Assembly (NCBI GenBank): GCA_013815535.1
Contig: JACDGC010000237.1
Location: 1 to 6,397 of the forward strand
Direction of reading: 5' to 3'
Length of the DNA: 6,397 bases
DNA from: Ktedonobacterales bacterium
Lineage (GTDB): Bacteria > Chloroflexota > Ktedonobacteria > Ktedonobacterales > JACDGC01
In this document: positions 1-6,397 of the stretch, piece after piece
How positions within the stretch are numbered: position 1 is the first letter of the stretch
Layout: every line of letters begins with the position of its first letter
Position numbers and translations under genes: made by a program
Notes under the pieces: model-generated
The model's input: the letters and a program-made list of their open reading frames with translations, nothing else
Database searches by the model: none
What the model was told of the DNA's origin: nothing

Positions 1-3000
1 GCCCCCAATGCAGCCTCCCATCTAGCCCTGGGCATGTGCTTCCTTCCCCAGGAACCAACAGCCCAAGCGCAGATCCGTCAGGTGCTGGCGGAGGTCATCA
101 CCCGTCGTGGCATGCGCGTGCTGGGCTGGCGCGTGGTGCCCATCGACCGCGCGGTGTTGAGCCAACGCGCCCAACGCGATTGCCCGCAGATCGAGCAAGT
201 CGTCATCGAGATCACCGACGACGATGTGGCGAACGACGCCACCGAGGCGCGCCTCTATCTGGCCCGACGTGAGATGGAGCAACGCTTGGTGGCCCACGTG
301 CCTGCGGGCTTTGCCATTCCTTCGCTGTCGGCGCGCACCGTCGTTTATAAGGGCTTGCTCACGGCGGCACAACTGCCGCAATTCTATTCGGATCTGCTCG
401 ATCCACGTTACGTCACGGCATTCGCCGTTTTTCATCAGCGCTACAGCACCAACACCTTTCCCAGTTGGCGGCTGGCCCAACCATTTCACTACCTCGCCCA
501 CAATGGTGAGATCAACACCGTGCAGGGCAATCGCATGTGGATGTCGGCGCGCGAGGCCGCCGTGCTCGCCCACCACTGGCCAACTGAGGTGAACTGGTTG
601 CGCCCGGTCATTCAGCCGGGTGGCAGTGACTCGACCAGCTTGGACAACGTGGTGGAATTGCTGCGTCACACGGGCAGCGGCCTGCTCAAAGCGTTGGCCG
701 TGTTGGCCCCCGAAGCCTGGGAAAATCAGACCGATCTCGCGCCCGCGCTGCACGCTTTTTATGCCGCGCACGCCACCATGCAGGAACCGTGGGATGGCCC
801 AGCGGCGCTGGTCTATAGCGATGGTCAGGTGGTTGGCGCGAAACTCGACCGCAATGGCTTGCGACCCTTGCGCTATAGCGTCACTGCCGATGGATTGCTG
901 GTGGTGGCGTCGGAGGTGGGCGTCCTTGATGATGAACGCCACACGATGGTCACGAAAGGCCGCCTGGGGCCAGGGCAAATGATCGCGGTGGATCTGCAAC
1001 GCGGCATCTTGCTCACCGACGAAGAGATCAAAGCGACCCTGGCACTGCAAGCCCCCTATGCGGACTGGGTCCAACAGCATCAACTGGCCATCGCTCCCGA
1101 TCCACCCGCAGCACTGCCACTGCCACCCAGCGATCTGCTGCCACTGCAAGCCCGTTTCGGGTACACGCATGAAGATGTCGAACTAATCATTCGCCCGCTA
1201 GCCGCCGGGAATGGTGAAGCGGTCTGGAGCATGGGCGACGACACCCCCCTGGCCGTGCTGTCGCAGCAGCCGCGCCCACTTGCCGCCTATTTCAAGCAAC
1301 GTTTCGCCCAGGTGACGAATCCCCCCATAGACGCGTTGCGCGAACGCAGCGTCATGTCGCTCACGGCCTACCTGGGGCCACGCGGCTCCGCCTTCACTGG
1401 TGCGGAACCGACCCAGATGTTGCTGACGCTGCCCACCCCCCAGCTGGATGATGAATTGCTGGGCCACGTGTTGCGGGCCGCTCAGCAGCACCACCTGCAA
1501 TCCGCGCTCATTGCCTGTGACTACATCGCGGACCCCACAGACACCGACGCTCTGGCGCTGGCCAGCGCATTGGAGATGATCGGCGCGCGCACTGTGGCAG
1601 CCGCCCACGCTGGCGCAAGGGTGGTGCTACTTTCGGACCGTGACGTGGCAGATGGCCACACCCCGGTGCCGATGTTGCTGGCACTTGCCACTGCCCATCA
1701 AGCGCTGCTGCGTGCCGAAGTGCGCACGCAGGTTGGCTTGATCGCCCAAACGGGCGGCGTGTGGGATACCCACCAGGCGGCCCTCTTGATCGGCTATGGT
1801 GCCAATGCCATCCACCCCTACCTCGCCCTGGCCACCGCCAGCGCCTTTGCTGGAACGCGGGGCCTGGAAGCATTCACACCTGCCCAGGCCCAACGGTATT
1901 ATCGCAGTGCCCTAGAAAAGGGGCTGCTCAAGATCATAGCGCGCATGGGCATTTCCGTGTTGGAGAATTATCATGGCGCGCAACTCTTCGAGGCCCTTGG
2001 GCTGGATGCCGACCTCATCGCCAGCTATTTCCCCGGCACGCCCTCATCCTTGGGGGGCCTAGGCTTGCGTGAGATCCACGCCCGCGTGTGCCAGCAGCAG
2101 GAAGATGCCACGCGCCTGGCTGAGGAGGATGATGACCAGCGACGGCATCTGGCGGATCGCGGTTATGTGCGTTTTCGCCGCAACGGCGAATATCACGCGG
2201 CGAATCCAGCCATCGTCAAGGCTTTGCAACGCGTCGCCCAAAGCGGCACCCCTGAAGATTACGCACACTATGCGGCGTTGGTCCATCAGCGCCCAGCGAC
2301 GGCCATCCGCGATCAACTCATCTGGCGTGCAGGCACCGCCATTCCCATCGAAGAGGTGGAGCCAGCGGCGGCGATTGTGCGGCGCTTCGTCAGCAGTGCT
2401 ATGTCGGTGGGGTCGCTCAGCCCCGAAGCCCATCTGACGCTGACCCTGGGCATGAACCAACTGGGCGCGCGCAGCAACACTGGTGAAGGCGGCGAAGACC
2501 CCACCCACTTCACCATGCAGCGCGACGGCGTCGCCATGAATAATCGCGTCAAGCAGATCGCATCGGGGCGGTTCGGCGTGACGGCGGCCTATGTCGCGCA
2601 TGCCGAAGAGATCGAGATCAAGATGGCCCAGGGCTCCAAGCCCGGCGAGGGGGGCCAAATCCCCGCGAGCAAAGTCACGGAACACATCGCGCGGCTACGC
2701 CACACCAGCCCTGGCATCCCCTTGATCTCACCTCCCCCGCATCATGATATTTATAGCATCGAGGACCTCGCCCAACTCATCTTCGATCTCAAACAGGTGA
2801 ATCCCCGGGCGGCGGTCGGGGTGAAATTGGTTGCCACACGCGGGGTGGGCCCCATCGCAGCGGGGGTCGCCAAAGGGCACGCCGACTACATCCTCATCAG
2901 TGGGCACGATGGTGGCACAGGGTCATCGCCGCTGAGCGCCATCAAACACGTCGGCATTCCTTGGGAGATGGGGCTGGCTGAGGCGCAACAGGTGCTGCGC

Positions 3001-4287
3001 TTGAACGGCTTGCGCGTCCGCGTGCGGTTGCGCGTGGATGGCGGACTCAAAACGGGGCGCGACATCATCATCGCGGCGCTGCTCGGCGCGGATGAATATG
3101 GCATGGGCACGGCAGCCTTGATCGCCCTCGGCTGCGACATGGCCCGTCAATGTCACCTCGACACCTGCCCCGCTGGCATTGCCACGCAACGGGCCGATTT
3201 GCGCCAAAAATTCACGGGTACCCCAGCGCATGTCGCCCACTTCCTCTTGGCGCTGGCGGAGGATGTGCGCGCCATCTTGGCCTCCCTCGGTTTCCGCTCA
3301 TTAGACGAGATCATCGGTCGGGCGGATTTGCTGGAAGTGTTGCCCACCGCCCACCCCGCACACCTGAACCTCACAGCACTGCTCGCCAACGGGCCAGATG
3401 CCACGCCACGCCGCCACACCCTCAATGCAGACCGTGTCCTCGTGCCCAGCCAACCGTCCCCCGAAGCGCGGCTGCTCGATGACGCCCTGCCACTGCTCGA
3501 ACGCGGGCATGGGGTCTTGGTGCAATCGCACATCACCAACCGTGACCGCACCGTAGGTGGCTCCTTGGCGGGGGAGATCGCGCGGCGCTGGGGCGACGCT
3601 GGCTTGCCCAGTGGCAGCATCACCAGCCATTTTACGGGGAGCGCAGGGCAGAGCTTTGGCGCGTTCTGCCTCCCCGGCATGCGCTTGCTGCTGACGGGCG
3701 ATGCCAACGATTACGTTGCCAAGGGCATGACTGGCGGCGAGATCGTCATCACGCCCCCCCACCAACGCGACTTCGTCCCCCACACCCAGGTCATCGTGGG
3801 CAACACGGTGCTCTATGGCGCGACAGGGGGTTTGCTGATGGTGCAGGGGCGCGCGGGAGAACGGTTTGCGGTACGCAACAGTGGCGCGGTGGCCATCGCG
3901 GAGGGCGTGGGCGACCATGGTTGTGAATATATGACGGGTGGGGTGGTCATCATTCTGGGGCCAACAGGGCGCAACTTCGGCGCAGGCATGTCTGGCGGCG
4001 TCGCCTATGTCTTTGACCCCGCCGCTGTGTTCCCCGACCGCTTCAACGGCGAAGCGATGCACCTGGAGCGCGGCCTATCCCCAGAGGATGTCCGTGACAT
4101 CGGTGCGTTGCTGCGGCATTATGTGGCCATGACGGGCAGTCAGTTTGCCGCTGGGCTGCTGGATGATTGGCCGACAGCGAGCGCCAATTTTTGGCGCATC
4201 ATTTCTGGCGCGAGCGTCGGGCAACAACCGCCCCTTGGCGCGGCCATCGCGCAACTCAGCGCGATTCCGCTTTCCGCATCCGCGTAA
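1..4287 (+). CDS. gltB: Glutamate synthase large (alpha) subunit, 5'-truncated by window edge
   Basis: GltB takes ammonia from glutamine and adds it to 2-oxoglutarate, giving glutamate in the cytoplasmic GS-GOGAT cycle. The frame is open from base 1 (1,428 visible residues, numbered from there). The family is about 1,500 residues, so roughly 75-100 are missing, including the N-terminal nucleophile Cys; the ATG at 34 is internal, within the conserved LGMCFLPQ stretch. Glutaminase domain: FHQRYSTNT (144-152), HNGEIN (167-172), GSDSTSLDN (208-216), LDRNGLRP (282-289). Central domain: MGDDTP (411-416), QVTNPPID (437-444). FMN synthase domain: SNTGEGGEDP (825-834), KPGEGGQIP (880-888), SPPPHHD (910-916), GHDGGTGSSP (968-977), VDGGLKTGRD (1012-1021). 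[3Fe-4S] cysteines: C1045, C1051, C1056 (C-x5-C-x4-C). C-terminal GXGXG beta-helix: about 1211-1339. Only about 16 residues separate GGEDP from KQIASGRFG, so the ferredoxin loop of plant and cyanobacterial enzymes is absent; this points to the NAD(P)H type, which needs GltD. No gltD follows. No frameshift or lost key residue was seen. Confidence 0.97.
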   Translation, partial: APNAASHLALGMCFLPQEPTAQAQIRQVLAEVITRRGMRVLGWRVVPIDRAVLSQRAQRDCPQIEQVVIEITDDDVANDATEARLYLARREMEQRLVAHVPAGFAIPSLSARTVVYKGLLTAAQLPQFYSDLLDPRYVTAFAVFHQRYSTNTFPSWRLAQPFHYLAHNGEINTVQGNRMWMSAREAAVLAHHWPTEVNWLRPVIQPGGSDSTSLDNVVELLRHTGSGLLKALAVLAPEAWENQTDLAPALHAFYAAHATMQEPWDGPAALVYSDGQVVGAKLDRNGLRPLRYSVTADGLLVVASEVGVLDDERHTMVTKGRLGPGQMIAVDLQRGILLTDEEIKATLALQAPYADWVQQHQLAIAPDPPAALPLPPSDLLPLQARFGYTHEDVELIIRPLAAGNGEAVWSMGDDTPLAVLSQQPRPLAAYFKQRFAQVTNPPIDALRERSVMSLTAYLGPRGSAFTGAEPTQMLLTLPTPQLDDELLGHVLRAAQQHHLQSALIACDYIADPTDTDALALASALEMIGARTVAAAHAGARVVLLSDRDVADGHTPVPMLLALATAHQALLRAEVRTQVGLIAQTGGVWDTHQAALLIGYGANAIHPYLALATASAFAGTRGLEAFTPAQAQRYYRSALEKGLLKIIARMGISVLENYHGAQLFEALGLDADLIASYFPGTPSSLGGLGLREIHARVCQQQEDATRLAEEDDDQRRHLADRGYVRFRRNGEYHAANPAIVKALQRVAQSGTPEDYAHYAALVHQRPATAIRDQLIWRAGTAIPIEEVEPAAAIVRRFVSSAMSVGSLSPEAHLTLTLGMNQLGARSNTGEGGEDPTHFTMQRDGVAMNNRVKQIASGRFGVTAAYVAHAEEIEIKMAQGSKPGEGGQIPASKVTEHIARLRHTSPGIPLISPPPHHDIYSIEDLAQLIFDLKQVNPRAAVGVKLVATRGVGPIAAGVAKGHADYILISGHDGGTGSSPLSAIKHVGIPWEMGLAEAQQVLRLNGLRVRVRLRVDGGLKTGRDIIIAALLGADEYGMGTAALIALGCDMARQCHLDTCPAGIATQRADLRQKFTGTPAHVAHFLLALAEDVRAILASLGFRSLDEIIGRADLLEVLPTAHPAHLNLTALLANGPDATPRRHTLNADRVLVPSQPSPEARLLDDALPLLERGHGVLVQSHITNRDRTVGGSLAGEIARRWGDAGLPSGSITSHFTGSAGQSFGAFCLPGMRLLLTGDANDYVAKGMTGGEIVITPPHQRDFVPHTQVIVGNTVLYGATGGLLMVQGRAGERFAVRNSGAVAIAEGVGDHGCEYMTGGVVIILGPTGRNFGAGMSGGVAYVFDPAAVFPDRFNGEAMHLERGLSPEDVRDIGALLRHYVAMTGSQFAAGLLDDWPTASANFWRIISGASVGQQPPLGAAIAQLSAIPLSASA

Positions 4288-4294
4288 GCGCGGG

Positions 4295-4345
4295 CCTGAT
4301 CTCAAGCTGGCCTCTCGCCACTGCGGCAACCAACTTGAGATCAGG
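4295..4345 (+). terminator. Stem-loop just after gltB, probable transcript end
   Basis: The arms at 4295-4310 (CCTGATCTCAAGCTGG) and 4330-4345 (CCAACTTGAGATCAGG) pair over 16 positions, with one G-U pair and otherwise perfect complementarity, around a 19-base loop. The loop can form a small GCC/GGC stem of its own. The hairpin begins seven bases after the gltB stop codon, the usual place for a terminator or a 3'-end stabiliser. The run of T after the stem is poor (GCGTTTCC), so it is not a textbook intrinsic terminator. It may act with Rho, block 3' exonucleases, or terminate weakly. The structure is certain as an inverted repeat; its role is inferred. Confidence 0.55.
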
Positions 4346-4377
4346 GCGTTTCCGCCACGAAGAGGCTGACAGATCCC

Positions 4378-4425
4378 CCCAGGTTGCCACAATCCTGGGC
4401 AACCACGTTGCGTCATCGCAATGCC
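4378..4425. repeat. Cluster of overlapping, mutually exclusive inverted repeats
   Basis: Four short perfect inverted repeats share bases, so neighbouring ones cannot form together. They are CCCAGG/CCTGGG (4378-4383 with 4394-4399), GGTTGCC/GGCAACC (4382-4388 with 4398-4404), GCAAC/GTTGC (4399-4403 with 4407-4411, 3-base loop) and TTGCG/CGCAA (4408-4412 with 4417-4421, TCAT loop, extendable by a G-U and a C-G pair). GGCAACCA also occurs as a direct repeat at 4326-4333 and 4398-4405. The layout resembles alternative RNA folding in attenuators or riboswitches, but no known riboswitch consensus was recognised. It lies upstream of the candidate promoter, so it would be transcribed only by read-through from gltB or from another start. 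The repeats are seen directly; function is unproven. Confidence 0.35.
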
Positions 4426-4473
4426 AAAGAAGGACAAATAACGGTCCGCGCAAGGATGGGAAGCGCCAACCAC

Positions 4474-4502
4474 TTGATATCTTGTATCCTGTATGATATC
4501 TT
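4474..4502 (+). promoter_or_regulatory. Candidate sigma-70-like promoter overlapping a 9-base direct repeat
   Basis: TTGATA (4474-4479, five of six matches to TTGACA) is followed after a 17-base spacer by TATCTT (4497-4502, four of six matches to TATAAT). The same segment carries the direct repeat TGATATCTT at 4475-4483 and 4494-4502, 19 bases apart, each with a GATATC palindrome. Repeats about two helical turns apart suit a dimeric regulator, so this may be promoter and operator together. It would transcribe towards the NRPS gene and leave a leader of roughly 630 bases. The AT-rich patch stands out locally, but the -10 match is modest and a promoter closer to the start codon is not excluded. 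Confidence 0.35.
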
Positions 4503-4810
4503 ACGGTCACAAAAGACGGCATTGTGGAAAGCACCGCAACATGGTTAGCATGCAGGCATAACTGGCATCTTTTGTCATTGGCTAGGCAGGGTGCCCCATG
4601 TAAGTTGGCAGCCTCCCCCATACGGCCCGAGTCGTTCGCAGCTTCTCGCACCATATGGCTGGATATCGAAATGGATGCGCAACGAAGCGCAACTAAGGTT
4701 GAGTACTCATGGTCGCCATAGCGTCACAACCCGCGGCAGCTTTAGCCATCTTCCACAATTTAGCGCCGAAAATCCCACAGATGCACTGTAAACGCTGGTC
4801 AGGCTTCATT

Positions 4811-4843
4811 CGCACCGCCGCCATGGCGAAGGTGCGGCGGCGC
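4811..4843. repeat. GC-rich alternative hairpins in the spacer
   Basis: CGCACC (4811-4816) pairs with GGTGCG (4831-4836), and alternatively CGCCGCC (4816-4822) pairs with GGCGGCG (4836-4842). Both are perfect but share bases, so they compete. In a transcript starting near 4509 this would be a strong structured element about 300 bases before the NRPS start codon. GC-rich triplet-like sequence makes chance pairing fairly likely, so only the pairing itself is claimed. Confidence 0.25.
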
Positions 4844-5122
4844 ATCTCGCAAGATCTGCATGCTGATCTCGTCAGCCGCGCGTCACCAGCAACGCCCATT
4901 CTGGGCACGCTTGTGCAGCGGTTGGCGTGGCGCGGCAGAGCGCCATTATCCGAGACACATGATTTCTCGGTCACGAACGCATTCATCTCAATCTTCATAC
5001 GATCGCGCGAGTAATACAAGAATCTATGGAAAACCCCAGGTCTGGGTCGCTTAGCACGACAGGCATATGGGTTTTGCGTAGAGGAACAGCCTGCGCTCTG
5101 TTGAGCGATCATCACACAACTT

Positions 5123-5129
5123 AGGAAGG
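5123..5129 (+). promoter_or_regulatory. Ribosome binding site of the NRPS gene
   Basis: AGGAAGG lies ten bases before the ATG at 5140 and is a good match to the anti-Shine-Dalgarno sequence. The TAG at 5122-5124, overlapping its first bases, is in frame with the NRPS gene and rules out any start further upstream; no other start codon lies between them. A small hairpin (5094-5107) ends 15 bases before this site and leaves it accessible. Confidence 0.8.
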
Positions 5130-5139
5130 GTATCACACT

Positions 5140-6397
5140 ATGGGCCCCCTCGAGTCAGAGGTAACGACGCTGGAACAATTCCATTCATCATTTTTTCAGG
5201 AGCGTCTTTGGTTTATCGATCAACTCGAGCCGCCTTCTTCCCTGTACAACATCTTTGATGTGATGCAGTTGCAGGGGCCGCTGGATTACGAAGCGCTTGC
5301 CCAGAGCTTGCAGGCGATTCTCGCACGCCATGAGATCCTGCGCACCACCTTCGTTGCTCGTGATGGCCATCCCTGGCAAGTCGTCGCGCCCTCTTTGACG
5401 ATTCCCTTTCCTTTAGAAGATCTCAGCGCGCTGCCAGATGAGCAACGCACCGCCGAAGAGAACCGCCTGGTTGCCGAGCAAGTGGCGTTTCATTTCACCT
5501 TGCAGACTGGGCCGCTCATCCGTGCCCTCTTGATCCGGCTGTCGGCCACAAGACATGTCATGGTGGTGGTCACCCATCACATCGTCAGCGATCACTGGTC
5601 GAGCGGCATCTTCTGGCGCGAACTCATCTCACTCTATCATGGCACCATCAACAGGCAGCCAGCCATATTGCCCGAACTCCCCTTGCAATACGCCGATTTT
5701 GCCGAATGGCAACGGGAGATGTTGCAAGGACCGGTACTTGACGAACAATTACGCTTCTGGCATGGTCAGTTGGCCGATGCCAGCCATATTCTTGAGTTGC
5801 CCACCGACTTTCCCCGCCCAGCGCAATTCAGCCACAAAGGGATGCATACGACATTTTCGCTGGACAGGGACCTCGGCCAAGCCCTCCACGGGCTCGCACA
5901 GCGTGAAGGCGTGACGCTCTTCATGCTGCTCTTGGCAGCCTTCCAGACGTTGCTCTATCGCTATAGTGGGCAGGATGATTTCATCATCGGTTCGCCCATC
6001 GCGGATCGCACGCGCCCCGAACTGGAAGCAGTGATTGGGCCGTTTGTAAATACGCTGATGCTGCGCGCTCAGTTAGAAGGCGATCCTCAGTTTCGTGAAC
6101 TGCTTCAGCGCGTGCGCGAGACCTGCTTGAGTGCTTATGAACATCAGGACACACCGCTGGAAAAGATCCTCGAAGACATCAACCCGGAACGCAATCCCAG
6201 CTATACGCCGCTCTTTCAGGTCTTCTTTGGTTTGCAACATGCCGCAGTCATGAAGCAGTCCGTGGGGAATATCGCGCTCAGCCCTTTGATACAAAAAACC
6301 ACGATGGTCAAAGCTGACATCGGCTTGACCATCACGGATTATCCAAATGTGATCGACGGCGACATCGAGTTTTGCACTGATCTCTTCACCCCCGAAA
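5140..6397 (+). CDS. Non-ribosomal peptide synthetase, N-terminal condensation domain (3'-truncated)
   Basis: The 419 visible residues are almost one whole condensation domain (PF00668, usually about 450 residues); the gene runs off the right edge with no stop. Such domains join an acyl or peptidyl group on one carrier protein to the aminoacyl group on the next. Motifs in order: C1 SFFQERLWFIDQL (17-29; Phe where Ala is usual), C2 RHEILRTTF (63-71), C3 HHIVSDH (146-152), C4 YADFAEW (184-190), C5 IGSPIADR followed by IGPFVNTL (283-306), then HQDTPLE (335-341), PLFQVFF (357-363) and CTDLF (412-416). The catalytic second His (147) and structural Asp (151) are present, but the Gly after the Asp is His152. 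Only about 15 residues precede C1, with no visible docking domain, carrier protein or signal peptide. Motifs look most like the LCL class; a starter (N-acylating) type is not excluded. An adenylation domain probably follows, unseen here. The ATG at 5140 is fixed by an upstream in-frame stop and a good ribosome binding site. Confidence 0.94.
   Translation, partial: MGPLESEVTTLEQFHSSFFQERLWFIDQLEPPSSLYNIFDVMQLQGPLDYEALAQSLQAILARHEILRTTFVARDGHPWQVVAPSLTIPFPLEDLSALPDEQRTAEENRLVAEQVAFHFTLQTGPLIRALLIRLSATRHVMVVVTHHIVSDHWSSGIFWRELISLYHGTINRQPAILPELPLQYADFAEWQREMLQGPVLDEQLRFWHGQLADASHILELPTDFPRPAQFSHKGMHTTFSLDRDLGQALHGLAQREGVTLFMLLLAAFQTLLYRYSGQDDFIIGSPIADRTRPELEAVIGPFVNTLMLRAQLEGDPQFRELLQRVRETCLSAYEHQDTPLEKILEDINPERNPSYTPLFQVFFGLQHAAVMKQSVGNIALSPLIQKTTMVKADIGLTITDYPNVIDGDIEFCTDLFTPE

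Larger units (their letters stand above)
4288..5139. other. Spacer of about 850 bases without a recognisable gene
   Basis: No protein family or structural RNA was recognised here on either strand. Contents in order: the post-gltB stem-loop (4295-4345); overlapping inverted repeats (4378-4425); a promoter-like direct repeat (4474-4502); an 8-base inverted repeat ACAAAAGA/TCTTTTGT (4509-4516 and 4568-4575) with a 51-base loop; a 10-bp palindrome TGAGTACTCA (4700-4709); GC-rich alternative hairpins (4811-4843); a 6-bp dyad CCGAGA/TCTCGG (4950-4955 and 4965-4970); a dyad CCCAGGTCTGGG (5035-5046); a 5-bp hairpin CGCTC-TGTT-GAGCG (5094-5107); and the NRPS ribosome binding site. Several of the short dyads could occur by chance in this length. 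Parts are clearly AT-richer than gltB. Two unassigned open frames (4709-5014 on +, 4693-5136 on -) overlap here and resemble nothing I know. The region most likely combines the gltB 3' end with the control region of the NRPS gene. Confidence 0.7.

Noticed and set aside
34..36. ATG at 34 as the gltB start
   Set aside because: The frame is open to base 1, the ATG falls inside the conserved LGMCFLPQ segment, and the N-terminal catalytic Cys region of the family is missing. The true start is outside the window.
22..1170. Long open frame (382 codons) on the - strand inside gltB; similar ones at 3301-4062 and 2059-2685
   Set aside because: They lie antisense to a fully conserved GltB reading frame, resemble no protein family, and are the usual by-product of GC-rich codon use.
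4145..4654. Small open frames crossing the end of gltB (4145-4369 and 4167-4496 on +, 4256-4654 on -)
   Set aside because: They overlap the gltB coding end and its stem-loop in other frames, and have no recognisable homology or convincing ribosome binding site.
5097..5102. Possible promoter TTGCGT (5074-5079) with TCTGTT as -10
   Set aside because: The -10 has only about two matches to consensus and the predicted start would sit almost on the ribosome binding site.
4288..5139. tRNA, T-box or known riboswitch in the spacer
   Set aside because: No T-loop GTTCGA-type sequence, no T-box antiterminator sequence and no familiar aptamer core was found by eye; only generic hairpins are present.
5143..5154. 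GGGCCC and CTCGAG close together right after the NRPS start codon, like a cloning polylinker
   Set aside because: The surrounding sequence continues in frame into a natural condensation domain and no further vector sequence is present, so this is chance.
5555..5914. Open frame of 119 codons on + within the NRPS gene, and - frames at 5413-5595 and 6073-6294
   Set aside because: All are out of frame with the continuous condensation domain, whose conserved motifs span the whole region.

Overview
The window (6,397 bases) holds two protein genes on the + strand, both cut by the window edges, separated by about 850 bases with no recognisable gene. Bases 1-4287 are the large subunit of glutamate synthase (gltB), missing only its extreme N-terminus. 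Bases 5140-6397 are the start of a non-ribosomal peptide synthetase (NRPS) gene: 419 visible residues, nearly all of one condensation (C) domain. No tRNA, rRNA, CRISPR array or insertion sequence was seen.

The organism is a bacterium with a fairly GC-rich genome. gltB is clearly GC-rich, the NRPS gene is more moderate, and the spacer contains AT-richer stretches. The GltB sequence is of the general bacterial NAD(P)H-dependent type. Its iron-sulphur region (GCDMARQCHLDTCPAG) resembles what I remember from Chloroflexota and Actinomycetota, but I cannot assign a phylum from this alone.

Layout: gltB ends with TAA at 4285-4287 and is followed seven bases later by a strong 16-bp stem-loop (4295-4345), probably the end of the gltB transcript. 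Next come a run of overlapping, mutually exclusive inverted repeats (4378-4425), an AT-rich element with a 9-base direct repeat that also reads as a sigma-70-like promoter (4474-4502), and a long stretch with scattered small dyads. A good ribosome binding site (5123-5129) precedes the NRPS start codon. An in-frame TAG at 5122-5124 fixes that start.

Functionally the two genes look unrelated. GltB belongs to primary nitrogen assimilation (glutamine + 2-oxoglutarate to glutamate), while the C domain belongs to peptide natural-product assembly. The junction is best read as a core metabolic gene next to the left border of a biosynthetic gene cluster that continues beyond the right edge. I found no convincing evidence of an entirely new system. 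The points most worth checking are the C domain at the very start of the synthetase, its altered HHxxxDG motif (HHIVSDH), and the structured, possibly long leader of the NRPS gene.
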